64,000 nt of DNA from contig NZ_JAHBBG010000004.1 in the NCBI RefSeq assembly GCF_019331715.1, positions 1 to 64,000 of the forward strand. Reading direction: 5' to 3'. Of this stretch, positions 11,071 to 20,175 are shown piece after piece (within the stretch, counting starts at the first letter, position 1; the number at the start of each line of letters is the position of its first letter). A program made the translations under genes and the position numbers. The notes under the pieces are model-generated. The model saw only the letters and a program-made list of their open reading frames with translations. It searched no databases and was not told the origin of the DNA. The stretch is from Bifidobacterium simiiventris. GTDB lineage: Bacteria; Actinomycetota; Actinomycetes; Actinomycetales; Bifidobacteriaceae.

Positions 11071-11904
11071 ATGGCACGACGCAAACGTCATCCGCAGGAC
11101 ATGCTGACCAGGTTGCACCTCCAGCATGCGCAGGACAAGGCAAACGACCATACCGAAACCGGCTCGTTCCCGGTCGTGCGCAAACGCAGAGGAGGGAAGC
11201 GTTCGCTCAACGCGAACGCGACACGCATGCGGCTGGTTACCAGCCTGCTCATAGCGGTCATGTGCGCGTTGCTGTCGTTCGCCTACATGATCCAGATCAA
11301 CAACACGAAATCCACGTACGAGACGATGAGCGAGGACGAACTGGTGCGTCTGATCAACGAGACCAGCAATCAGGTGCAGAGCCTCGAACAGCGCAAAAGC
11401 GAACTGACCAGCCAGCTCAATTCGCTCAAGGCCACGGCCGACAAGCAGGCCGCCGCCCAAAAGATCGCCAAGCAGAACGAGGAGACGAACGGTATCCTTT
11501 CCGGCCGACTCGCCGCGAAGGGCGAAGGCGTGATCATCCACATCACCAAGGGATCCAAGGCCAATGTGGACGCGTCAACGATGTTCACGCTCCTCGAGGA
11601 GCTGCGCAACGCCGGAGCCGAGGTGATCGCCATCAACACGGTGCGCGTGGTCACGTCCACCTACATTAGCGAAACGACTGACGGCACGTTGATCTGCGAC
11701 GGCGAAACGCTGGACACGCCGTATGTGGTCAAGGCGATCGGCGATCCTCAGGCGCTGGCGAATGCCGTGAACATCGCCGGCGGCGTCGGCTCCCGACTCA
11801 AGGTGAAGTACGGTGCGGACGTGTCCGTATCCACCGAAGACGAGGTAAAAATCGACGAAACGCGACAGGCGCGGCAATATCAGTACGCAACGCCGATCGA
11901 ATAG
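11071..11904 (+). CDS. DUF881 membrane protein, second copy
   Basis: A protein of 277 residues with a basic cytoplasmic N-terminus, one membrane helix (LVTSLLIAVMCALLSFAYMI), a coiled-coil region (SNQVQSLEQRKSELTSQL) and the DUF881 domain (GEGVIIHI, LRNAGAEVIAINTVRV). It is paralogous to the gene at 9.7 kb but lacks its long N-terminal tail. It starts 3 bases after sbp, so the three membrane genes form one translation unit. Possible partners in an envelope complex. Confidence 0.88.
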   Translation: MARRKRHPQDMLTRLHLQHAQDKANDHTETGSFPVVRKRRGGKRSLNANATRMRLVTSLLIAVMCALLSFAYMIQINNTKSTYETMSEDELVRLINETSNQVQSLEQRKSELTSQLNSLKATADKQAAAQKIAKQNEETNGILSGRLAAKGEGVIIHITKGSKANVDASTMFTLLEELRNAGAEVIAINTVRVVTSTYISETTDGTLICDGETLDTPYVVKAIGDPQALANAVNIAGGVGSRLKVKYGADVSVSTEDEVKIDETRQARQYQYATPIE

Positions 11905-11919
11905 GTACAATGGAGCATT

Positions 11920-12357
11920 ATGACGAATCCGATTCCTACCGCAGGCGAAACGACCATCATCGGCCTGCCTGCCATCACCATCCCGATCACGACCACCGGC
12001 GATCGTCCGCTGACCCAGGAGGATCTCGACACGATCGCGCGTCTGTCCGAGGGCACGGCGTTGCTCGTGTCCACCCGCGGCGCGGTGTCCGGTTCCAGAT
12101 ACCTGCTGGACGAGGATGAAATCACGGTCGGCCGTGACCCTCGCGCGGATATCCTGCTCGACGATTCGACCGTGTCACGCTCGCATGCGGTGTTCCGCCG
12201 CACCGGGAACACGTTCGAGGTCGTCGACGCGGGCAGCCTGAACGGCACGTACGTGAACCGCCAACGGGTGGATCGTGCGACGCTGCGCAACGGCGACGAG
12301 ATCATGATCGGCAAGTTCCGTCTGGTGTTCTTCACCAAGTCCGCCGTGATCGCCTGA
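11920..12357 (+). CDS. FHA-domain protein (GarA/OdhI-like)
   Basis: A protein of 145 residues with a flexible N-terminal tail rich in Thr (GETTIIGLPAITIPITTTG) and a C-terminal FHA domain: ITVGRDP, then STVSRSHAVFRR, then GSLNGTYVN. FHA domains bind phosphothreonine. GarA/OdhI proteins are phosphorylated on an N-terminal TT pair by Ser/Thr kinases and regulate central nitrogen metabolism. The TT pair here is in GETTI. The position before the MerR gene matches mycobacterial garA (gcvH is missing here). Confidence 0.88.
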   Translation: MTNPIPTAGETTIIGLPAITIPITTTGDRPLTQEDLDTIARLSEGTALLVSTRGAVSGSRYLLDEDEITVGRDPRADILLDDSTVSRSHAVFRRTGNTFEVVDAGSLNGTYVNRQRVDRATLRNGDEIMIGKFRLVFFTKSAVIA

Positions 12358-12423
12358 TTCACGGTGACGAGCATCCCCGTGTCCTGACGGTGACGGAGGA
12401 GTCCTGCAGAAGGGAGCTGTGCC

Positions 12424-13011
12424 ATGAGCGTGCGGCAGGCCATCCAAGGTGAGCTGTTCACCGCGGGGGAGGAGCAGGACGCCAAGCGTGGCTACAGGGG
12501 CACTGTCGCGTCGAAGGTCGCCGGCATCACGTATCGGCAGTTGGATTACTGGGCGCGCAAGCAGATCGTCGAGCCCTCGATCACTCCGTCGCACGGTTCC
12601 GGTTCGAGACGCCTGTACTCCTTCAAGGACGTGTTGATCCTTGCCGTCTCCAAGCGTCTGCTGGATGCCGGAGTGAACCTGCAGAACGTGACGGCCGCGA
12701 TCGGGTTCCTCGCCCAGCGGACCGCCGGACAGCTCGAGCACATCACGATCATGTGCGACGGGCAGCACGTTCATGAATGCACGACCAGCGAGCAGATGCT
12801 CGACCTGCTGCAAAGCGGCAAGGCCGTCTTTGCCGTATCGGTCAGCTCATTGTGGTACCAGATCGAAAAGGCGCTGGAAAACGAGGATTACGTCGATCTG
12901 GACAAGACTCCGATGACCATCGTGACGGGACGTCCGATCGACGAGCTCACCGCGATGCGCATGCGTAAGAAAATCGCCGAGAACAAAGCCCGACGTCAGG
13001 AAGCCGCATAA
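12424..13011 (+). CDS. MerR-family regulator (FtsR-like)
   Basis: A protein of 195 residues. The N-terminal half carries a MerR-type winged helix (YRQLDYWARKQIVEPS, GSGSRRLYSFKDVLILAVSKRLLDAGVNLQNV). The remainder is the small ligand or dimer domain found in the Rv1828/FtsR group, which activates ftsZ in corynebacteria. The position directly after the FHA gene is conserved in actinobacteria. An AAGGGAG site precedes the ATG. A division-related regulon is inferred from context, not from the sequence. Confidence 0.85.
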   Translation: MSVRQAIQGELFTAGEEQDAKRGYRGTVASKVAGITYRQLDYWARKQIVEPSITPSHGSGSRRLYSFKDVLILAVSKRLLDAGVNLQNVTAAIGFLAQRTAGQLEHITIMCDGQHVHECTTSEQMLDLLQSGKAVFAVSVSSLWYQIEKALENEDYVDLDKTPMTIVTGRPIDELTAMRMRKKIAENKARRQEAA

Positions 13012-13092
13012 CTGCCCGCATGTGGCATCATCGTGCAATTGCTGCGACTGTGCTGAAACGACGAACTGAACAGGGGCGGGGAGAAGGACTGT

Positions 13093-13455
13093 ATGATCGA
13101 TCTGCTGCCGTTGCTGCTGTGGCTGTTTTCGCTGTGCTGGTCCGCGGCGGTATGCGTGATATGCGTGGTGCGAGGCCATCTGTTCGCCGGCGGTCATCCT
13201 GAGGTCGAGCCGGTCAGCTGGACCGTGATCTACGCACAGGTATGTTCCGTGGTGCTGTGCGCCGTGCCATTTCTAGCGCTGATGCTGCTGCAGCACGACA
13301 TCGACGCCGTTATGCTGGCTTGGTACGACCGCTATCAGATCGTCGGTGCGATAGTCGCCATCATCCCGGTGATCGCCGAATGGGTGCTGATGTTCATGCA
13401 ATCCAAACGCGCCGAGCGCACGCAGATCGACCGCATACTACATGCCAAGCGATGA
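13093..13455 (+). CDS. Small membrane protein of unknown function
   Basis: A protein of 120 residues with three or four predicted hydrophobic segments (LLPLLLWLFSLCW, VIYAQVCSVVLCAVPFLALMLL, IVGAIVAIIPVIAEWVLMFM) and a basic C-terminal tail. I do not recognise a family. It has a GGGGAGA site before the ATG and ends the plus-strand envelope cluster. The downstream gene converges on it. Confidence 0.65.
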   Translation: MIDLLPLLLWLFSLCWSAAVCVICVVRGHLFAGGHPEVEPVSWTVIYAQVCSVVLCAVPFLALMLLQHDIDAVMLAWYDRYQIVGAIVAIIPVIAEWVLMFMQSKRAERTQIDRILHAKR

Positions 13456-13515
13456 TCGCACATTCCTGTATGAGAATTTTTCCATATGCGGCGTCGTCTC
13501 CGGCAAACCCACCAA

Positions 13516-13743
13516 GGTAAGCCAGCGAAGCGAAGCTTGCCAAAGACGAGCGGTTATGTCAGCAAGACGCAACGCCCAGTGACGTCTCGCGACATAACCG
13601 TGAGACGTTATGTCCGATTGCTGCGCAATCTGACATAACGTACATTATCGGATAATATGATGCTGTCGTGTCCGTACGTCTCCGCGCATATTCGTCCCGG
13701 GCCTACGGTCTTCTGACACTGCGGAAACGGCCGTAAGCCCGGG
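13516..13743. repeat. Cluster of hairpins between convergent genes
   Basis: This 309-base gap holds no gene. It contains three structures. A small stem is at 13516-13522 with 13535-13541. An alternating series of the 8-mer GTTATGTC and its complement GACATAAC lies at 13553, 13591, 13607 and 13632; the last pair (13607-13639) also carries an inner GATTG/CAATC stem. The third is a 13-bp stem with one mismatch, 13696-13708 with 13731-13743 (CCCGGGC...GCCCGGG). Neither end has a clear T-run. It probably serves as a two-way transcript end or a REP-like element. Confidence 0.6.
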
Positions 13744-13764
13744 ATCAATCATTGAAAAACCCGC

Positions 13765-14481
13765 TCAGCCGAAGTAATCCTCGACCGCGCCTGACAGTTC
13801 GGCCACGGTATCGAGGATCCGGTAGCAACCGTGCTGCGCGAGTTCGCCGGGTTCCGAATAACCCCAGCCGCAACCGAGGCAATCCAGACCACATGCCGAG
13901 GCGCCGTCCGCGTCGGTCCAACGGTCGCCGACCATCAGCGCGCGGTCACCTGCCGCGGCATCGAATCCGATGCGATCGAACGCATACCGGATCACCTGAT
14001 CCTTGTCGAGGCGCGAATTGTCGCGGCTGGCCCCGTACACGCCGTCGACCATGCCGGTCAGGCCGAAATGATCGCAGATCGGCACGGCCTGATACTCGGG
14101 CTTGCAGGTGGCGATGGCGAGATAATATCCGGCCTTGCGCAACGTAGCCAGCTGCTTGGGAATGCCGTCGTACACGCGGTTGTACAGGCGTCCCGGCACC
14201 AGATGCCCAGGATCGTTCGGATCGTCGAACACGGCCTTGTCGGCGTAGTATTCGCGGTAGATACGCACGGCCTCATCCAGTTTGCCGTCAGGGATATGGT
14301 TGCGCTTGAACGATTCAATAATGGCCGGGCCGATGAACCGGTGTAGCTCGGCGTCGTCCGGCACTGGCAGTCCCAGTGCCTCGAACGCCTTGACGACGCA
14401 GGCGATGATGCCGAAATGTGACTGCGTGAGCGTGCCGTCCAGATCGAGCAGCACAACGTTCAGCGGATGGTTCTGGGTCAT
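13765..14481 (-). CDS. HAD-family phosphatase (phosphoglycolate phosphatase-like)
   Basis: A protein of 238 residues. HAD motif I is LLDLDGTLTQSHFG with the nucleophile Asp, motif III-IV is MVGDRWTDADGA, and an alpha-helical cap lies between them. It most resembles the Gph group that dephosphorylates small phosphoesters, and the exact substrate is unknown. A GGGGAG site lies eight bases before the ATG at 14481. Two upstream in-frame starts have poorer spacing. It follows rbpA on the same strand but is separated by a hairpin. Confidence 0.85.
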   Translation of the reverse strand: MTQNHPLNVVLLDLDGTLTQSHFGIIACVVKAFEALGLPVPDDAELHRFIGPAIIESFKRNHIPDGKLDEAVRIYREYYADKAVFDDPNDPGHLVPGRLYNRVYDGIPKQLATLRKAGYYLAIATCKPEYQAVPICDHFGLTGMVDGVYGASRDNSRLDKDQVIRYAFDRIGFDAAAGDRALMVGDRWTDADGASACGLDCLGCGWGYSEPGELAQHGCYRILDTVAELSGAVEDYFG

Positions 14482-14543
14482 GGTCATCTCTCCCCTGTGT
14501 TCGGCGGCAAACGCAACGCCGACGATTGCAAACGCATACAATT

Positions 14544-14568
14544 ATGCCCGGCCATCATGACCGGGCAT
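14544..14568 (-). terminator. Hairpin after rbpA
   Basis: ATGCCCGG at 14544-14551 pairs perfectly with CCGGGCAT at 14561-14568 over a 9-base loop. It lies between the end of rbpA and the HAD gene and probably ends or attenuates the rbpA transcript. Only a weak T-containing stretch follows. Confidence 0.5.
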
Positions 14569-14621
14569 CAGTTCACGTGTTGTTCAGCTTGTGCGGGTCG
14601 GCCGCGTCGGCGCACGCGCGA

Positions 14622-14969
14622 TCACTCGTAATCGGGGATCCATCCTTCGCGGTGCATCTGCAGTCGCTTGTCGAGCAGGGCCTTGAGTTCCTCCTCGCTG
14701 CGGCGTTCGAGCAGCATGTCCCAGTGGGTGCGGGTCGGCTTGGTGATCTCGTCCGGTTCCTGGTCCCCGTCGCCCTCGCGATGCGCGGTGGCGCCGCAAC
14801 GGCACTCCCATTCCTCGGGGATCTCCGCACCGTCGGCGAACGGCAGGATCGTACGATGCCCCTTCGGGCAGATGTACGCCACTTCCGTACGCGCCGCGAA
14901 ATCGACGTTTTCGTCGGATTCCAGCGATTTCGCGCCGATGCTCATGCCTCTGAGACTACGTTCCGCCAT
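14622..14969 (-). CDS. rbpA: RNA polymerase-binding protein RbpA
   Basis: A protein of 115 residues specific to actinobacteria that binds RNA polymerase and the main sigma factor and stabilises the open promoter complex. Visible parts are the N-terminal MAERSLRGMSIGAKS, the core with CPKGH and CRCG zinc-type cysteines, a basic linker (TRTHWDMLLERRS) and the sigma-binding C-terminal helix (EELKALLDKRL). The length matches the family. An excellent AAGGAGG site precedes the ATG. Confidence 0.96.
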   Translation of the reverse strand: MAERSLRGMSIGAKSLESDENVDFAARTEVAYICPKGHRTILPFADGAEIPEEWECRCGATAHREGDGDQEPDEITKPTRTHWDMLLERRSEEELKALLDKRLQMHREGWIPDYE

Positions 14970-15075
14970 GAGTTCCTCCTTATATCACAATCCGTACTAC
15001 GTTATCGAACAGTTGGGACGGGCGTTCTATTCCCGTTCGGCCTAGTATCGACTGATCGCTGTGATTGTCGGCCGG

Positions 15076-17718
15076 TCAGTCCACGCCGGAATACGAGACG
15101 ATGCCGCGGTTGACCTGATCGGCTGCCTCATGTGCGGTGCGGGCCAGTGCCTCGCCTTTCTCGCCCAGCAACGGAGCGGCTGTGGCGATCTGCTGGAGCA
15201 TATCGGCCAGTCGTTTCGCGTTGCGTACGAAGTCGCCTCCCGTCAATTCGGTGCCGCGCAGGATCGATGCGAGTTCCTCGCCGTCCGCCCATTCGTACAT
15301 GATGTCGGCGATGCCGAAATCAAGTTGAGCCGGCGCGTCCAGGCTCGCGTCCTCGCATTCGATGCGGATTTCGCCATGGATGCCACGTAGCTCCTGCGCC
15401 GCCCATGCGACAGGCCCCTGCGAGCCGCCCGGATAGTAGCGCGGTTCTCCCCCGCCGCCTCGCCGCGCCTCGTAGATCAGCGACGACAATACGGATGCGA
15501 GGCACTGCGGCGGCAGCATGTCGAGTGTGCCGGCGCAGATCGCTTGGGCGAGCACCAGATCCTGCTCGCTGTACAGGCGGCGCAGCAGCTGGCCACGTTC
15601 GGTCAGCCGGTATCCGAGACGGGTATCCGCCGTCGTATGGCCGGCCGCATTGCCGGTGCCGACTGACGCGGCCGGCGAACCGTCCTCACGTTCGAGATAG
15701 CCCAGCCGGTACAGGATGTCACAGATGCGGTCGAACTGACGTGCGACCGATCCGGTGCGTGAATCGTACCGGTCCCGTACCCGTTCTAACTCTCGCGTCT
15801 CACGCGCCCAGCGATGTCCCCACTTGAGATGCTGTTGCAAGTCGGGGCAGCTGCGGCATGGATGCTCGCGGTCGGCTTCCTTGAGTTCGGCGATCTGCCG
15901 ATCCAATTCGCGGAACGCTGCTGACCGCTGCTTGTCGGTGCGGAACGATGTCTGCTTGAGCTTTCGGCGGCCGGCCTTCTCCAGATCAGACAGTTTCATG
16001 CGGATCGTCATGAAGTCCTTGAAATCGCCGTGATCGCATATGAACGCCTGCTCGTAACCTGCAAGGGCCTTCTCGAGCGTGTCGATCTGCGATTCGAGTT
16101 GCCACGCAGACTCGTTGGCCTCCCACTGTGCGAACGAATGGTCGAGCGTGACGCGTGCCGTCTCGTAATCGCTGGAATTGAGCAGGTTGACGGCCATGTT
16201 GAACGTCGGACGGAAACTCGAATGCAGCGGGTAGACGCGCTTGCTGGACAGTGCGGCGGCCGTGGCCGGAATGAACCCGCGATGATCCACAACGATGGCA
16301 TGCCCGATGGTGTCGATGCCTCGGCGCCCCGCGCGACCGGTCAGCTGGGTGAACTCCCCCGGCGTAAGCTGCACGTGCCCGGTTCCGTCGAATTTTTCGA
16401 GCTTTTCAACCACCACACAGCGTGCCGGCATGTTGATGCCGAGCGCCAGCGTTTCGGTGGCGAACACCATTTTGATCAGACCTTCTTCGAACAGTCGTTC
16501 GACGATCTGGCGGAACAAGGCGATCATGCCTGCGTGATGCGAGGCGAAACCCTCCTCGAGCGCGAATCGGAACTTCGAGAAGCCGAGCGCCTTGAGATCG
16601 GTTTGCGACAACTGGCCTTCGACCATTTCGTCGACGATGCGGCGAATACGGCGCACCTCATCCTCGGTGGTCAGCTCCAGTCCGGCGTTGATGCACTGTT
16701 CGACCGCCTGGTCGCAGCCGTTGCGTGAGAAGATGAAGTAGATGCCGGGCAGCATATCGAGATAGTTGAGCTCGTCGACGACCGCCCAACGTTTGGGCGT
16801 ATGCCGTTCCGGCTTGCCACGCTCCGGTTTGCCGTTCGCGCCGCCACGCCCACGGCCGTTCTTGCCGCCGCGTTTGGACGGGCGCTCCTCGCCGCGTCGG
16901 CGTGCGGCCCTGCGATCGAGCTGGTCGAGGCGGTTGACGAGTTCGGCGTTGAGCTTGGTGGTCTGCCGGCCGTATTCGTCATGCTGGTAGAGGTCGATGA
17001 GTTCCGGTTCGGTATGGTCGTCCGCCTGCACCAGCACATGCTGTTCGAGCGGCACCGGACGCGTTTCGGAGACGACCAGCGTCGTCTCGCCACGCACGGA
17101 GGTGATCCACTGCGAGAAATCCTCGACGTTCGACACGGTGGCCGACAGTCCAATGATACGCACGGACTGCGGCAGGTGGATGATGACCTCCTCCCACACC
17201 GGTCCGCGGAACCGGTCGGCGAGGTAGTGCACTTCGTCGAGGATCACGTAGCCGAGCGCGGTGAGCGTGGTCGAATGCTCGTAGAGCATGTTGCGCAGCA
17301 CTTCCGTGGTCATGACCACGATGTCGGCCTCGGAGTTGATGGAGGTGTCGCCGGTGAGCAGGCCTACCTTGTCGGATCCGTACACGGCCACGAGGTCGTG
17401 GTACTTCTGGTTGCTCAGCGCCTTGATCGGCGTGGTGTAGAACGCTTTGACATTGCGTTCCTGCGCCAGATACATGGCGAAATCGGCAACGACGGTCTTG
17501 CCTGCGCCGGTCGGTGCGGCGACGAGCACGTTGCGGCCGGCCTCCAATGCCTCGTTTGCCTCACGCTGGAACTCGTCGATTTCGAATGGCAATGTCGCCG
17601 CGAATCTTGCGGCCAACGACCGAGCCTGAGCCTTGGTCTTCTGGAAGGCGGCATAGCGTTGCGACGGAGACGGAGAAACCGTGGAATCGGTACGGGAATT
17701 GCGATGATGACGCGGCAT
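15076..17718 (-). CDS. Ski2/Mtr4-like DEVH RNA helicase (HelY type)
   Basis: A superfamily 2 helicase of 880 residues. Motif I (APTGAGKT, residues 68-75), DEVH, SATVSN, LALGINMPAR and the motif VI box QLTGRAGRRGID are all present. A basic Gly/Arg/Lys-rich insert (RGEERPSKRGGKNGRG region) divides the two RecA lobes, and a DSHCT-type helical end follows. The start at 17718 lies just downstream of the small membrane gene; longer starts would overlap it. The order helicase, then pafBC upstream, matches the mycobacterial helY-paf region. Probable role in RNA processing or decay. Confidence 0.9.
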   Translation of the reverse strand: MPRHHRNSRTDSTVSPSPSQRYAAFQKTKAQARSLAARFAATLPFEIDEFQREANEALEAGRNVLVAAPTGAGKTVVADFAMYLAQERNVKAFYTTPIKALSNQKYHDLVAVYGSDKVGLLTGDTSINSEADIVVMTTEVLRNMLYEHSTTLTALGYVILDEVHYLADRFRGPVWEEVIIHLPQSVRIIGLSATVSNVEDFSQWITSVRGETTLVVSETRPVPLEQHVLVQADDHTEPELIDLYQHDEYGRQTTKLNAELVNRLDQLDRRAARRRGEERPSKRGGKNGRGRGGANGKPERGKPERHTPKRWAVVDELNYLDMLPGIYFIFSRNGCDQAVEQCINAGLELTTEDEVRRIRRIVDEMVEGQLSQTDLKALGFSKFRFALEEGFASHHAGMIALFRQIVERLFEEGLIKMVFATETLALGINMPARCVVVEKLEKFDGTGHVQLTPGEFTQLTGRAGRRGIDTIGHAIVVDHRGFIPATAAALSSKRVYPLHSSFRPTFNMAVNLLNSSDYETARVTLDHSFAQWEANESAWQLESQIDTLEKALAGYEQAFICDHGDFKDFMTIRMKLSDLEKAGRRKLKQTSFRTDKQRSAAFRELDRQIAELKEADREHPCRSCPDLQQHLKWGHRWARETRELERVRDRYDSRTGSVARQFDRICDILYRLGYLEREDGSPAASVGTGNAAGHTTADTRLGYRLTERGQLLRRLYSEQDLVLAQAICAGTLDMLPPQCLASVLSSLIYEARRGGGGEPRYYPGGSQGPVAWAAQELRGIHGEIRIECEDASLDAPAQLDFGIADIMYEWADGEELASILRGTELTGGDFVRNAKRLADMLQQIATAAPLLGEKGEALARTAHEAADQVNRGIVSYSGVD

Positions 17719-17722
17719 GATC

Positions 17723-18034
17723 CTACTTGCTGTTCCATTCCGCCCATTGGCGGATATGACGTTCGCGCTTGGCGGCCTGTCGTTCGACGACTTCGGCATG
17801 TGCGGTGGCATACCGGTCGGCGACATCGGCCAACGGTTCGGCGAAGGACGGTGTCTGCATGGTCTCGGCTGTCGATTCCGGCTCCTGCATCGCGTTTAGC
17901 AATTCGCCGATACGCGCGCCGACGCCACTGACGTTACGAATGCCGCGCATCGCATGGATGACGGCATAAGCCACGCCGGCGACGATCATGGCGATCATGA
18001 ACAGTGCCAACAGCAGCCATATCCACCACGGCAT
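17723..18034 (-). CDS. Single-pass membrane protein
   Basis: A protein of 103 residues: one N-terminal helix (WWIWLLLALFMIAMIVAGVAYAVI) and a charged cytoplasmic tail ending in a basic, coiled-coil-like segment. It occupies the place where tatA and tatC lie in mycobacteria, but it lacks the TatA amphipathic-helix hinge, so I do not call it TatA. It ends four bases before the helicase start, and the two are surely co-transcribed. Confidence 0.7.
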   Translation of the reverse strand: MPWWIWLLLALFMIAMIVAGVAYAVIHAMRGIRNVSGVGARIGELLNAMQEPESTAETMQTPSFAEPLADVADRYATAHAEVVERQAAKRERHIRQWAEWNSK

Positions 18035-18077
18035 GGTTCCCCTCCTTCACCTGTCCGCTACGCGGTTTCCGATACGA

Positions 18078-20027
18078 CTACTCGCCGGATTCTTCGCTGT
18101 CGTGTTGGCTGACGCTGAGCTCACGCTGTGCACGGGCCACGATCATCGTGCGTAACGTCTCAGGGGCCACTGCGGTGATGTGACGGGCGTGCGCGATGCA
18201 GAACGCCACGAACCACGAGTCGGACGACACGGTCAGATGCACCTTCTGCCCGTCGCCGTACGGCTCGACGGTGGCGCCGGACAGCGTCTTGGGGAACGAC
18301 AGATCCGGCTGATCGGTGATGAACACCGCGGCGGTGCCATTGTCGAAGCTCCACTTGCGCAGTTCATTGACCGGCACATCGGGAATACTGATCGGCTTGG
18401 TCGGCTTGACCAGTTCGGCCCGCTCGATGCGGGCGAGACGCAGCACCTGCCAGATGCGCGGCTTGCCGTTCGCCTTGTTGATGCGCGTGTCCTTGACGAC
18501 CAGATGCTGTTTGTCCTTCGGTGCGACATCCGCGACGTCGGTCCATACGGCCGCATAGTACACGCCCTCATCCACGAAGATCTTCGCAGGGGCGACGAGC
18601 TTGCGACGGGTACGGCCCGCGCCGTCCGTGTATTCCATGTCGAGCAGCGAATCGGTGGAGATCGCACGCTTGACCGCGGAGAAGCTGCGCGGCTCAAGCT
18701 CGTACCCGGTCAAGCTCAGCCACGGGGTCTCCCCCGGCACGACGTGCGCGTGCAACCGCTCGTACAGCGAACGTGCCTGATCGCGTTGTTCTTCGGGCAG
18801 CAGCGGCGAATGCGCCAAGTAGCTCACCGATGCGGTCAGCAAGCTCAGATACTGTGGCGAAATGCCGGCCAGACGCTCCAAACCGAGCGAATTCGTAGCC
18901 GAGACGATGCCTTCGGCGTCAAGCAGCGACCAGTCGATGTCGAAGAACTGGCTACCGGCCATCTCCCCGTCATCGGACACGGTGGTGAGCGTGTTGATGT
19001 CCTTGTGGATCACGTTCACGAACTTCTTGAGCTCATCCTCGCTCTTCGCCTTGCCGATGAAGCGTTCGGCGAGTTCCGCAAGCGAATATTCCTCGCCAAG
19101 ATGCGCGGACAGGAACAGCATGAGACGCAGTCGACGATCGACCTCGCTGCCAGTCTGGAACGAGGCGCTCTTCTTCTGGTGCGCCTTCGACAGCTCGGGA
19201 TCGTCGTCATCATCCGCCCCGGAACGGTCGTGATGGCTGCTGATCGCCGAGGTGACGACGGTCGCGCTGTTGTCACCGGACGATTCGTCGGCGATCGCGA
19301 ACTGTGTGGCTGCATCAAGACGACGATGGAACGCAGCCACCGCTTCGGGCGGGCTGACCACATAAGCTCCCGGATGCTCGAGCACGAACATCGCCAGATC
19401 GTCGGAGTCGGTGTACGCGACGTTGATATGCTCGCCGTCGACGTCCACAGTCGCGGCGAACCGGCGCGAATCGATCACCTTGACCAGTGTCTCGGGAATG
19501 GTCTGTGTACCTAGGCCGGGAGCGATCGAATCAAGACCCAGACCTGGGATGGGGGTTTGCGGCACGCGAGGTGTGGTGCGTGAGGCATGTTGCTGCGCCT
19601 GCTGCTCCTGCTTGGCCGACGTGGAGGACACGGAGATGGAACGGGCGAGATAGTTCGCCGCAGCCAGCACCGGCAGATCCTCCTGCTCGAAGTGCAGACG
19701 GATACGCGGTTCGTCGCCAAGCTGCAGACGGTACGATGCGAAATCCTGACCTTCCGACTTGGACGAATACTCCGGCTGTCGCGATTCGATGGCAATGCCC
19801 ATAGCCGCCAGTTTGGCACGGTCACGCTGGAATTGCTTGGCGAATGCCGCCTTGGCCGCCTGATCCGCAAGCTCACCATACGAATCCGCGTACGCCTTCA
19901 CGCGCTGCGCGATCTGACGGGAGGTAAGCCACTGCGGAAACGCGGATGACAACACAGCCAGTACGTCGAGCTCGTGCTTGCCCCACTTGTCGGAAAAACG
20001 CCGCCTTCCGTTGGTTCCCTCTGCCAT
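18078..20027 (-). CDS. pafBC: WYL-domain regulator, PafB-PafC fusion
   Basis: A protein of 649 residues, about twice one WYL regulator. Each half has an N-terminal winged helix (LDVLAVLSSAFPQWLTSRQIA; LMLFLSAHLGEEYSLAELAERF) and a WYL-type ligand domain. The two halves are joined by a Ser/Asp-rich linker. PafBC activates the mitomycin/LexA-independent DNA-damage response in actinobacteria by binding sigma and single-stranded DNA. In mycobacteria pafB and pafC are separate; here they are one gene. Its ATG is preceded by GAGGAC. The promoter should lie in 20,028-20,110. Confidence 0.88.
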   Translation of the reverse strand: MAEGTNGRRRFSDKWGKHELDVLAVLSSAFPQWLTSRQIAQRVKAYADSYGELADQAAKAAFAKQFQRDRAKLAAMGIAIESRQPEYSSKSEGQDFASYRLQLGDEPRIRLHFEQEDLPVLAAANYLARSISVSSTSAKQEQQAQQHASRTTPRVPQTPIPGLGLDSIAPGLGTQTIPETLVKVIDSRRFAATVDVDGEHINVAYTDSDDLAMFVLEHPGAYVVSPPEAVAAFHRRLDAATQFAIADESSGDNSATVVTSAISSHHDRSGADDDDDPELSKAHQKKSASFQTGSEVDRRLRLMLFLSAHLGEEYSLAELAERFIGKAKSEDELKKFVNVIHKDINTLTTVSDDGEMAGSQFFDIDWSLLDAEGIVSATNSLGLERLAGISPQYLSLLTASVSYLAHSPLLPEEQRDQARSLYERLHAHVVPGETPWLSLTGYELEPRSFSAVKRAISTDSLLDMEYTDGAGRTRRKLVAPAKIFVDEGVYYAAVWTDVADVAPKDKQHLVVKDTRINKANGKPRIWQVLRLARIERAELVKPTKPISIPDVPVNELRKWSFDNGTAAVFITDQPDLSFPKTLSGATVEPYGDGQKVHLTVSSDSWFVAFCIAHARHITAVAPETLRTMIVARAQRELSVSQHDSEESGE

Positions 20028-20110
20028 TAGTCCTCACGTATCGTTAACGTTTCGTTATAAGTGCGCGCCGTAACGGCAACACCTCACTCTATATTAGAGG
20101 CAATTTATGC

Positions 20111-20146
20111 AAAAGGCGGCATTTTCGAGAAAAAAACCGCCTTTTT
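20111..20146. terminator. Bidirectional intrinsic terminator
   Basis: AAAAGGCGG (20111-20119) and CCGCCTTTTT (20137-20146) form a stem with A-runs before and T-runs after. It therefore works as an intrinsic terminator on both strands. It ends the minus-strand UDP-glucose pyrophosphorylase transcript just upstream of the pafBC promoter region. Confidence 0.85.
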
Positions 20147-20175
20147 CCTGTCGGCCTACTTTCTCAGACCCCCGA

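Noticed and set aside
17723-18034. TatA subunit by position
   Set aside because: Only a single helix followed by a charged tail; the short amphipathic helix and hinge of TatA are missing.
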